This document shows positions 34,498 through 42,546 of a stretch of 64,000 nt of DNA, piece after piece. Made by a program: the position numbers and the translations under genes. Each line of letters starts with the position of its first letter. Positions within the stretch are counted from its first letter, which is position 1. The stretch is from Acidaminobacter sp964416305 (GTDB taxonomy: Bacteria > Bacillota > Clostridia > Peptostreptococcales > Acidaminobacteraceae). The stretch lies in NCBI GenBank assembly GCA_964416305.1, contig CAYQDM010000016.1, positions 25,792 to 89,791 of the forward strand, written 5' to 3'. Under the pieces are notes generated by a model that was not told where the DNA came from, did not search any database, and was given only the letters and a program-made list of their open reading frames with translations.

Positions 34498-35370
34498 ATG
34501 AACATTAGAATAGCCTCCGCCTCCGGATTTTGCTTTGGCGTCAAGCGCGCCCTGGAGCTGACTTTGGATGCCAGGAAAGCCCCGGCCGGCGCGGTCACCT
34601 ATGGCGAGCTGATTCACAACCGGGATGTGGTTCGAAAGCTCGAACAAGAAGGCGTCAGCGTCATTGAGGATCTGAAGGAGACTCAGGGTACCGGCAAAAC
34701 CGTGGTCATCCGGTCCCACGGTGTCCCCAAATCTTTTCACGATGAGGCGGCAGCTCTTGGAATTAAGTTGGTGGACGGCACGTGTCCTTTCGTCAAAAAA
34801 ATCCACAGACTCGTAGATGGTTTCAGTCAGGATGGTTCAGCGGTGATGATTGTAGGCACGGCCACGCATCCGGAAGTTGTCGGTATAGCCGGCTGGTGCC
34901 ATGGACCAGTGTTTGTGGTGGATTCCCTGGAATCACTGGCAGACTGGGAGCGCCAGAACTTGTCTGCCGATGGTCATTATACCCGCCCCCTCATGCTGGT
35001 GGCACAGACAACCATCCGCCTGTCTCTTTGGCAATCGATTTACACACGCCTATCTGAGCACACCACATCTCTCGTCGCTCACAACACAATCTGTAAAGCC
35101 ACTTCCGAACGTCAGGCGAGCGCAGAGTCCCTTTCTGCCGAAGTCGACTGTATGCTGGTGGTTGGAGGTCCGCATTCCTCAAATACGAAGAAACTCTACG
35201 AAATTTGTAAAAAAAATTGTGAAAATACCTATTTTATTGAATCTGCAGCAGATTTACAGATGATAAATTTGTTGAACTGTGATAATATAGGAATAACGGC
35301 TGGAGCATCCACACCGGATTGGGTGATGGATGACATCTTGAATCAGTTAAAAAATATTTCAAATAGTTGA
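34498..35370 (+). CDS. ispH: 4-hydroxy-3-methylbut-2-enyl diphosphate reductase
   Basis: The 290-residue [4Fe-4S] enzyme performs the last step of the MEP pathway, giving IPP and DMAPP. The three cluster cysteines are in GFCFGVKRAL, GTCPFVKK and NTICKATSERQ. RSHGVP and ATHPEVVGIAGW carry conserved His residues, and GGPHSSNTKKL is the diphosphate site. Many Clostridia fuse IspH to ribosomal S1; here the genes are separate but 16 bp apart. A GCCGATGGTC copy (34966-34975) encodes part of a variable loop (SADGH) before VAQTT. Confidence 0.95.
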   Translation: MNIRIASASGFCFGVKRALELTLDARKAPAGAVTYGELIHNRDVVRKLEQEGVSVIEDLKETQGTGKTVVIRSHGVPKSFHDEAAALGIKLVDGTCPFVKKIHRLVDGFSQDGSAVMIVGTATHPEVVGIAGWCHGPVFVVDSLESLADWERQNLSADGHYTRPLMLVAQTTIRLSLWQSIYTRLSEHTTSLVAHNTICKATSERQASAESLSAEVDCMLVVGGPHSSNTKKLYEICKKNCENTYFIESAADLQMINLLNCDNIGITAGASTPDWVMDDILNQLKNISNS

Positions 35371-35386
35371 AGGCGAGGTAACCTAC

Positions 35387-36562
35387 ATGGAAAACAACTC
35401 AATGGAACAATTCATGGATCAGATTGACGAGTCTTTACGCGCGCCGCGCAGCGGATCGATCGTAAAAGGCAAAGTTGTCCAGGTCAAAAGTGACGAGATC
35501 ATCGTCAACATTGGATATAAAGCGGATGGCGTCATTCCTCTCGAAGAGATCTCAAGCGCAGCAACACCTGCTGATCTCAGTGTTTTCGAAGAGAACCAGG
35601 AAATCGAAGTTTATGTCATCAAAAATGACAATGGCGACGGCAACGTCCTCTTGTCCCTCAAGCGCGTCAGCATGTACGCAGACTGGGGTCTTCTCGAGGA
35701 AGCTTATGCTGCCGAGCAGGAGATCGAAGTCAAAGTCACTGAAACGGTCAAAGGCGGCGTAGTCGCTTACTATCAGGAAGCGCGCGGCTTTATCCCGGCT
35801 TCCCAGATTTCTACCCGTTATGTCAATGATCTCAAGGAATATGTTGGCAAGACTATGATGGTCAAAATCATCGAGTTTAACCGCGAAAAACGCCGCGCTG
35901 TCTTCTCACGCAAAATTGTTCTTCAAAAAGAGAACGCTGCGAAGAAGGAAGCAGTCTGGGAAAAAGTGTTTGAAGGCGCTGTCGTTCAAGGCGAAGTCAA
36001 GCGCATCACAAGCTTTGGCGTCTTTATCGACCTAGGCGGCATCGACGGTATGGCACACATTTCAGAACTCACTTGGGGCCGCATCAACAAGCCGCAGGAA
36101 GTTGTCAAAATTGGTGATGTCGTAGAAGTCAAAGTTATTTCTATTGATAAAGAAACTGAGAAGATTTCTCTCAGCATCAAGCAGCTTAAAGGCGACCCTT
36201 GGACGACGTTCATGGATCACTACACCATTGGCGGCATCTTCGAATCCAAAGTAGTCAACCTGACTGATTTTGGTGCGTTCGTCGAGCTCGAGCCGGGTGT
36301 TGAGGGCCTCGTCCACGTTTCTCAAATCGCGCGCAAACGTGTAGAGAAGCCTTCTGACGAGCTTAAAGTCGGCGAGAAGCGACTCGTCAAGCTCCTGGAT
36401 GTGGATCTCGAGAACCGCAGAATCAAGCTCTCCATGAAGGAAGCTGAGGAAGAAGCGGCTGAGGAAGCTGAAGAAGCAGCAGAAGCGGAAGTCGTTGAAA
36501 CTATCGAAGCGACAGTTGACGGCGCATTCTCAGATGATGTTGAGGCTTCTGAGGAAGAGTAA
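35387..36562 (+). CDS. rpsA: 30S ribosomal protein S1 homolog
   Basis: The 391-residue protein has four S1 RNA-binding domains (about residues 20-90, 105-172, 188-258 and 275-345). Typical S1 endings are ADGVIPLEEIS, ARGFIPASQIS, IDGMAHISELTWGR and VEGLVHVSQIA. An acidic Glu/Ala/Val tail follows. Like other Firmicute S1 homologs it is shorter than the six-domain E. coli protein. GAGGTAAC precedes ATG 35387. Codon use is biased towards highly expressed codons. Three hairpins follow. Confidence 0.95.
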   Translation: MENNSMEQFMDQIDESLRAPRSGSIVKGKVVQVKSDEIIVNIGYKADGVIPLEEISSAATPADLSVFEENQEIEVYVIKNDNGDGNVLLSLKRVSMYADWGLLEEAYAAEQEIEVKVTETVKGGVVAYYQEARGFIPASQISTRYVNDLKEYVGKTMMVKIIEFNREKRRAVFSRKIVLQKENAAKKEAVWEKVFEGAVVQGEVKRITSFGVFIDLGGIDGMAHISELTWGRINKPQEVVKIGDVVEVKVISIDKETEKISLSIKQLKGDPWTTFMDHYTIGGIFESKVVNLTDFGAFVELEPGVEGLVHVSQIARKRVEKPSDELKVGEKRLVKLLDVDLENRRIKLSMKEAEEEAAEEAEEAAEAEVVETIEATVDGAFSDDVEASEEE

Positions 36563-36580
36563 TTAAAAATGAACAATGAA

Positions 36581-36703
36581 GTGGCTGCTGTAATGCAGCC
36601 ACTAAAAAAAACAGACAGATGGAAATCAAATTGATGACCATCTGTCTATTTTAATGCAAAAAATGAATCAGAACCGGCGCGTAGGCGCCGGTTCTCTGTT
36701 TTT
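36581..36703. terminator. Three hairpins between rpsA and the convergent symporter gene
   Basis: GTGGCTGC/GCAGCCAC (36581-36602) has no T-run. GACAGATGG/CCATCTGTC (36613-36646) is followed on the minus strand by eight T (36611-36604). GAACCGGCGC/GCGCCGGTTC (36671-36694) is followed by TCTGTTTTT. The last two act for minus and plus transcripts. Confidence 0.85.
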
Positions 36704-36712
36704 AACTCGTCT

Positions 36713-38137
36713 TTAAAGTTTTGTTCTGCCTTCGGCAATGCGTTTCTGCAGTTCCTGGTGCACCTCATTGACTTTATCTCGATTCAGAGAATAAGGATTG
36801 TACGCCCAATAAGCGAATAGGAAGAAGAGAATGCCGCCCAGGGCCAGCACCAGTCCAAGCACCAGACCTGTATTTGCCGACTGAGCACCCAACTCCGCAT
36901 TAAAACCTGAAAATTCGAGAACAAATCCCAGCATAAAAATGGCAATGGATTGAGACAGTTTGTAGGATAAGGTCATGCATCCAAAGAAGACGCCTTCCTG
37001 ACGCATCCCCACTTCCAGGGCATTGACGTCCACGGTATCCGCAATCATGGACTGAGGCAGGGTATAGAGACCACCGGTGCCAAACCCAGCTAAAAGGCTG
37101 AACGGTATGAGATGATAAAATTGAAAGTCAAAGACATTTCTGAAAATGACCATGAGCATAAAATAAATGCAGCCAACTATAGAAATCTGAAGGCCAAGCT
37201 TGATCAGTTCACGTTTTTCCATTTTGTCAGACAGCATAGCCCATACAGGCTGGCTCAAGATGCTGATCAGGATCTGTGCACCTATAATCATTGCTATTCC
37301 CGAGCTGTTGAGTGAAAAGGTGTAAGTGAAGACATGCAGTCCAATGGTATTGATTAGGGCACTTGAGAGGTTGGTGAAAAGATAGCCTATAACCACTGCG
37401 GTGTAGTCCTTATTTGTAAAAGCATGTCGGATGGATTTTACAAAGTGCTTAATGCCAACTTGTCCTTCAGAGAGGATGCGTCCGTTCAGATAGGGGATCA
37501 TGCGCTTTGTTGTCAGGATGACTACTGTCATGGAAATCAACATAAGAATTGAAGTCGCAGCACCCATAGCCTGATAGCCTGCCGGGTTCAGCTGTCCTAC
37601 CGGGTATTCAGCAGTGGGTTTGAAAAAGAGGACCAAGCCAAGCGCTGCTGTGAAGAAGATTCCCATCAGGAAAAAGGCCGTCTTCACAGCCTGTATCTTA
37701 GTACGTTCCTCGTAGCCTTCCGTCAACTCTGCGGAGAGAGCCGTATAAGGGGTGATATAAATGGTCAGAAAGGTTTTCAGCACGAGGATCCAGGTTGCCA
37801 TGGAGATCAGCTTGACCGTCAGACTCATCTCCGGCTGAATATACCACAGAAGTGCGTTGCTGAGGGCTATGCCAATACCGCCAATCCAAAGGTAAAGGTG
37901 TCGCCGTCCAAATCGCTTTGAGCGCGTCTGATCAGATAAATAGCCCATGATAGGATCAGAAACAGCATCCCAGATCACACCTATACTCACAATCATCCCG
38001 ACCCAGGCGCCGTTCATGCCCAGGACCGCCGTGGCATAAAACATCAAAAAAGTAGAAACGGCCTGGGATATTACCCCATAGCCAAAATTTCCAAACCCAT
38101 AACCCCATAATGTGTTTTGTTTCAGAGTCGATTGCAT
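36713..38137 (-). CDS. GPH family sugar:cation symporter (MFS)
   Basis: The 474-residue, 12-helix transporter belongs to the glycoside-pentoside-hexuronide:cation symporter (MelB-like) group. It shows GYGFGNFGYGVIS at the N-terminus, WDAVSDPIMGYLSDQTRSKRFGRRH (loop 2-3, in two parts WDAVSDPIMGYLSDQT and RSKRFGRRH), ITPYTALSAELTEGYEERTK and LPQSMIADTVD. The sugar is unknown. ATG 38137 is preferred to an upstream GTG (38155) because GGTGAGGG precedes it. It is monocistronic and divergent from miaB. Confidence 0.86.
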   Translation of the reverse strand: MQSTLKQNTLWGYGFGNFGYGVISQAVSTFLMFYATAVLGMNGAWVGMIVSIGVIWDAVSDPIMGYLSDQTRSKRFGRRHLYLWIGGIGIALSNALLWYIQPEMSLTVKLISMATWILVLKTFLTIYITPYTALSAELTEGYEERTKIQAVKTAFFLMGIFFTAALGLVLFFKPTAEYPVGQLNPAGYQAMGAATSILMLISMTVVILTTKRMIPYLNGRILSEGQVGIKHFVKSIRHAFTNKDYTAVVIGYLFTNLSSALINTIGLHVFTYTFSLNSSGIAMIIGAQILISILSQPVWAMLSDKMEKRELIKLGLQISIVGCIYFMLMVIFRNVFDFQFYHLIPFSLLAGFGTGGLYTLPQSMIADTVDVNALEVGMRQEGVFFGCMTLSYKLSQSIAIFMLGFVLEFSGFNAELGAQSANTGLVLGLVLALGGILFFLFAYWAYNPYSLNRDKVNEVHQELQKRIAEGRTKL

Positions 38138-38300
38138 ATGGACGGGATCCCTCACCTAACAGTATATTTTTTACAATAGGATATTTGAATGACTCACTAC
38201 TAGCATTATACACCCAAAAGGAGAAAAAGCGTCATGGTGTTCATACAATGTTTACATATAAATTCTTTCGCTATTTGTGCTCACATGAAAAGCGTTCAGG

Positions 38301-38329
38301 TTGGTGCCATCTAAAATTTCTGATATAAT
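38301..38329 (+). promoter_or_regulatory. Predicted SigA promoter of the miaB-mutSL operon
   Basis: TTGGTG (38301-38306), a 17-bp spacer, then TATAAT (38324-38329), 64 bp before the TTG start. Confidence 0.65.
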
Positions 38330-38392
38330 AAAGGGATGAAATTTTATCACTATCAAACCGTTAATTCTAAGTTTTTATGAGGAGGAACCACA

Positions 38393-39865
38393 TTGAAACG
38401 CACTGAAAGGCCGCCGCTTTCTGCGTCTGCTTACGCAGACCAGTCCTACTATATTCAAATACAGCGCAATCTGAATGCACAATTCGAAGTCGACCACGAC
38501 CGGAAGCGAAGGTTCATGATCATGACCTATGGCTGTCAGATGAATGAGCACGATTCAGAAAAATTGACGGGCATGCTTGGTGAAATGGGCTATGTGGAAG
38601 CGCTGAAGAAAGAAGATGCTGATCTCATAATTTTCAACACCTGCTGTGTCAGGGAAAACGCTGAGCTCAGGGTCTATGGCAATCTTGGCGCACTGAAGCC
38701 GCTGAAGAAAAAGAATCCGGATCTGCGCATCGTCGTCTGCGGCTGCATGATGCAGCAGCCTCACGTGGTTGAGGAAATCAAGGCCAAGTATGCCCATGTA
38801 TCCCTGGTCTTCGGGACGCACAATCTGCACCAATTCCCGCATCTGCTGTCACAGACCTACACGTCCTCTCATCTGCTGGTGGATGTTTGGGATTCGGAAG
38901 GTGAAGTTATTGAAGGCCTGCCGGTAACGCGAAAAGTTGGAATCAAGGCTTATGTCAATATCATGTATGGCTGCAATAACTTCTGCACCTATTGTATCGT
39001 ACCTTATACGCGGGGCCGGGAGCGGAGCAGGACGCCGGAATCCATCGTTCGCGAAATCGAGGGGCTGGTTCGGGACGGCGCCAAAGAAGTAACGCTGCTC
39101 GGGCAGAACGTCAATTCCTATGGCCGGGGACTGGAACCATCGGCAGAAGGCACCGGAGAAGGCTTTGAGGCAGTAAAAGACTTCCCGTCGCTTCTGGAGC
39201 GCGTCAGCCAAATCGAGGGCCTGAAGCGGATCCGGTTCATGACCAGTCACCCCAAGGACATCTCGGACGAGCTGATCGAGGTCATGGCGCGCTGCGAAAA
39301 CATCTGCGAGTACCTGCACCTGCCGGTGCAGTCAGGGAGCGACCGGGTGCTGAAGGCTATGAACCGTCACTATACCAAAGCGCAATATCTGGACATTCTG
39401 GAGCGGGCACGCAAACGCATCCCAGGCCTTGCGGTGACGACGGATATTATTGTCGGTTTTCCGGGAGAGTCTGAGGCGGATCACGAGGAGACTATGACTC
39501 TGATCGAACAGGCCCGCTATGATTCGGCGTTTACGTTTATGTATTCCATCAGGACGGGCACACCGGCCGCAGAGCGTGAAGACCAGGTACCGGAGGACGT
39601 GAAGCATGCGAGGTTTGACCGGATGCTGAAACGGATGAATGAAATTGTGATCGAGAAGAACAAAGTCCATGTAGGTGAAATTTACGAAGTTCTGGTCGAG
39701 CAGCAGGGCAAGGACGGGGAAGGCACGCTGATTGGCCGCACCCGCCATAATCATCTGGTGGCGTTTGAGGGACCTCTGGACTTAGTCGGGGCCTTTGCCA
39801 TGGTCAAGATCACGAAATCCAAAAATTTCTCCCTGGTAGGGGACATAGTGGAAGTGCTGGCTTAA
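38393..39865 (+). CDS. miaB: tRNA-2-methylthio-N6-dimethylallyladenosine synthase
   Basis: The 490-residue radical-SAM methylthiotransferase acts on i6A37 of tRNA. The MTTase domain has MTYGCQMNEHDSEKL, NTCCVRENA and CGCMMQQP (three cluster Cys). The radical-SAM cluster motif is CNNFCTYC (CxxxCxxC), followed by PYTRGRERSR, and a TRAM domain ends the protein. The TTG start follows AGGAGG. It forms a set with miaA, which makes the i6A substrate. ACCATCGGC (39136-39144) encodes LEPSAEG in a variable insertion. Confidence 0.96.
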   Translation: MKRTERPPLSASAYADQSYYIQIQRNLNAQFEVDHDRKRRFMIMTYGCQMNEHDSEKLTGMLGEMGYVEALKKEDADLIIFNTCCVRENAELRVYGNLGALKPLKKKNPDLRIVVCGCMMQQPHVVEEIKAKYAHVSLVFGTHNLHQFPHLLSQTYTSSHLLVDVWDSEGEVIEGLPVTRKVGIKAYVNIMYGCNNFCTYCIVPYTRGRERSRTPESIVREIEGLVRDGAKEVTLLGQNVNSYGRGLEPSAEGTGEGFEAVKDFPSLLERVSQIEGLKRIRFMTSHPKDISDELIEVMARCENICEYLHLPVQSGSDRVLKAMNRHYTKAQYLDILERARKRIPGLAVTTDIIVGFPGESEADHEETMTLIEQARYDSAFTFMYSIRTGTPAAEREDQVPEDVKHARFDRMLKRMNEIVIEKNKVHVGEIYEVLVEQQGKDGEGTLIGRTRHNHLVAFEGPLDLVGAFAMVKITKSKNFSLVGDIVEVLA

Positions 39866-39882
39866 GTTGAGGGGGTTCTGAA

Positions 39883-42546
39883 GTGGACTACGACAAGTTG
39901 ACGCCCATGATGCGGCAGTATTTTGAGATTAAGAACAGCTATCAGGACTATATCCTGTTTTACAGACTCGGCGACTTTTATGAGATGTTTTTTGATGACG
40001 CTGTCACCGCGTCCAGGGAGCTTGAATTGACGCTGACCGGCCGCAATTGCGGTCTGGAGGAAAGGGCGCCGCTGTGCGGCGTCCCTTATCATGCGGCGGA
40101 CGTGTACCTCTCAAGGCTGGTGGAGAAGGGCTACAAAGTTGCCATCTGCGAGCAGGTGGAGGATCCGGCCCTGGCCAAGGGGCTGGTCAAGCGGGAAGTG
40201 GTGCGGATCCTGACGCCGGGTACGGTCATTGATCCGGCTTTTCTGGATGAGCGGGAAAACAACTACGTCCTGGCGCTGAATGAGAAAAACGCCTGGTCTG
40301 TGGCTTACGCGGATATTACGACGGGTGAGCTGAAGACAACCCTGTTTGATCCCGAAAAGGGCGTCGACCGGGTGCTGGAAGAAATTCTCAAAGTCAAGCC
40401 AAGTGAAATTATTGTGAGTAAAGGGTTTGAAGGGTTACATAATAATATTATGTCAACCTTGGCGTCCGAAGGCTATACCCTGACCACAGTACCGGATGCT
40501 TATTTTGACCCCAATCAAGCTGCACCATTGATTCGACGGGTCTATAGTGTTCTGTCCCTGGAAGGACTGGGACTCGTTCCGGACAGCGCTCAGCTGGGCG
40601 CTGTTGGCGGCCTGCTGGCTTATATTGAAGAAACACAAAAGGTGGATCTTCGTCATTTTGAGCAGATTCAGGTCTATCAGACCGGTCAGTTCATGATGCT
40701 GGACAAGTTCGCCTGGCGCAATCTGGAGATTGTAGAGACTCTAAGGGACAAGCGCAAGCGCGGGTCCCTCCTTTGGGTTCTGGACTATACGGCTACCAGC
40801 ATGGGCGGCCGCAGGCTCCGCCAGTGGCTCGAACGGCCACTGCTGAATACAGAGGCTATTGAGCAGCGCCTGGAAACCGTTTACCTCTTCGTCAACGATC
40901 TGATCCTCCGCAGTGAAGTCCGGGAACTCCTCAAGTCCGTTTATGACTTGGAACGACTTTCGTCAAAGCTGGTCTTCGGGACTATCAATGCGAGAGATTT
41001 ACTGGCTTTGAAATCCTCCCTGGCCATTCTTCCTGATCTGAAGGCCATCCTCAGCGACGCGGACGCGACGCTGCTCAATCAACTGAGGGGCGAGATTGAT
41101 CCTCTGGAAGACGTTTATGATTTAATAGACCGTTCAATCGCGGACGAGCCGCCCATCTCTGTCAAAGAAGGGGGCCTGATCCGCTCTGATTACAACGTAG
41201 ACTTAGCCGAACTGAGGGACATTGTCCAGAATGGGAAGCAGTGGATCCTGGATCTGGAGACCCGCGAACGTCAGCGCACCGGGATCAAGTCCCTCAAAGT
41301 GGGGTTCAATAAAGTCTTTGGCTATTATCTGGAGATCACACGCACCAACAGTCACCTGGCTCCTGAAGATTACCAGCGCAAGCAGACCTTGGCCAATTCC
41401 GAGCGCTATATTACCCCGGAACTGAAAACCCTCGAGGAAAAGGTTTTAGGCGCTGAGGAGCGCATCACCGGCCTCGAATACGAGCTATTCAGCGAGATTC
41501 GAACTTTAGTGCTGGCGGAAGTCTCACGGCTCAAACGGACGGCAGACGCAGTGGCCACAATAGATGTCCTCACCGGACTGGCGGAGCTGGCTTATGTACA
41601 GAACTACTGCCGCCCACTCACAGGAGAGCCCGGTGCTCTGATGATTGAAGGCGGACGACATCCGGTGATCGAAAAGATGTTCCCCAAAGTGCCGTTCATT
41701 CCCAATGATGCGTCCCTGGACCAGGATGAGCAGCAGTTTCATATCATCACCGGTCCCAACATGGCCGGTAAGTCGACCTATCTGCGGCAGGTGGCGCTGA
41801 TCACACTGCTGTATCAGATTGGTTCCTTTGTCCCTGCCCAGCGGGCATCGCTGTTCCCGGTAGACCGAATTTTTACCCGCGTAGGCGCTTCTGACGACCT
41901 CTCACAGGGTCAATCCACCTTTATGGTGGAGATGATCGAGTTGTCGCACATCCTGCGACACGCGACATCACAGTCCCTGATTCTTCTGGACGAAATTGGC
42001 CGGGGCACCAGCACTTACGACGGTCTCAGCATTGCCTGGGCCGTGGTGGAACACCTGTCCCGCCGCAGCGGCATCCGCGCGAAGACTATGTTTGCGACCC
42101 ATTATCACGAACTGACGGAGTTGGAAGGCAAGTTCAGCGGCGTGAAGAACTTTTGCATTGCCGTTCGTGAGCAGGGAGAGGATATTGTGTTCCTGCGCAA
42201 GATCGTCCGCGGCGGCGCCAACCAGAGCTTCGGCATTCAGGTGGCGCGGCTGGCGGGTCTGCCGGAGGCCGTAGTGACGCGGGCAAGACAGATTCTGAAA
42301 AAGCTGGAGGAAAATGATATCAATAATAACATCCAGCAGCTCAATGATTTGGATCCGGTCGTGCCCTTCGAGCCAACACCTGTAATGCAGCAACTGAGCT
42401 TTCTGACGTCCGGCCAGGCTGAAAACCTTGTGTCAGAGATGGCAGCCCTGGACGTGCTGAAAATGACACCGCTTGAGGCTATGGGCGCGCTGGACCGCCT
42501 GATCAATGAGGCGAGAAGAATTAACGGCAGCGGGAAGGGGAGATGA
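39883..42546 (+). CDS. mutS: DNA mismatch repair protein MutS
   Basis: The 887-residue mismatch-recognition ATPase has the mismatch-binding GDFYEMFFDDA (Phe-x-Glu, about residues 28-38), core and clamp domains, the P-loop GPNMAGKSTYLRQ (about 626-638), STFMVEMIELSHIL and the Walker B region LLDEIGRGTSTYDG, plus the C-terminal helix-turn-helix. The GTG start 39883 follows GAGGGGG. The stop overlaps the mutL start. Length and domains are normal. Confidence 0.97.
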   Translation: MDYDKLTPMMRQYFEIKNSYQDYILFYRLGDFYEMFFDDAVTASRELELTLTGRNCGLEERAPLCGVPYHAADVYLSRLVEKGYKVAICEQVEDPALAKGLVKREVVRILTPGTVIDPAFLDERENNYVLALNEKNAWSVAYADITTGELKTTLFDPEKGVDRVLEEILKVKPSEIIVSKGFEGLHNNIMSTLASEGYTLTTVPDAYFDPNQAAPLIRRVYSVLSLEGLGLVPDSAQLGAVGGLLAYIEETQKVDLRHFEQIQVYQTGQFMMLDKFAWRNLEIVETLRDKRKRGSLLWVLDYTATSMGGRRLRQWLERPLLNTEAIEQRLETVYLFVNDLILRSEVRELLKSVYDLERLSSKLVFGTINARDLLALKSSLAILPDLKAILSDADATLLNQLRGEIDPLEDVYDLIDRSIADEPPISVKEGGLIRSDYNVDLAELRDIVQNGKQWILDLETRERQRTGIKSLKVGFNKVFGYYLEITRTNSHLAPEDYQRKQTLANSERYITPELKTLEEKVLGAEERITGLEYELFSEIRTLVLAEVSRLKRTADAVATIDVLTGLAELAYVQNYCRPLTGEPGALMIEGGRHPVIEKMFPKVPFIPNDASLDQDEQQFHIITGPNMAGKSTYLRQVALITLLYQIGSFVPAQRASLFPVDRIFTRVGASDDLSQGQSTFMVEMIELSHILRHATSQSLILLDEIGRGTSTYDGLSIAWAVVEHLSRRSGIRAKTMFATHYHELTELEGKFSGVKNFCIAVREQGEDIVFLRKIVRGGANQSFGIQVARLAGLPEAVVTRARQILKKLEENDINNNIQQLNDLDPVVPFEPTPVMQQLSFLTSGQAENLVSEMAALDVLKMTPLEAMGALDRLINEARRINGSGKGR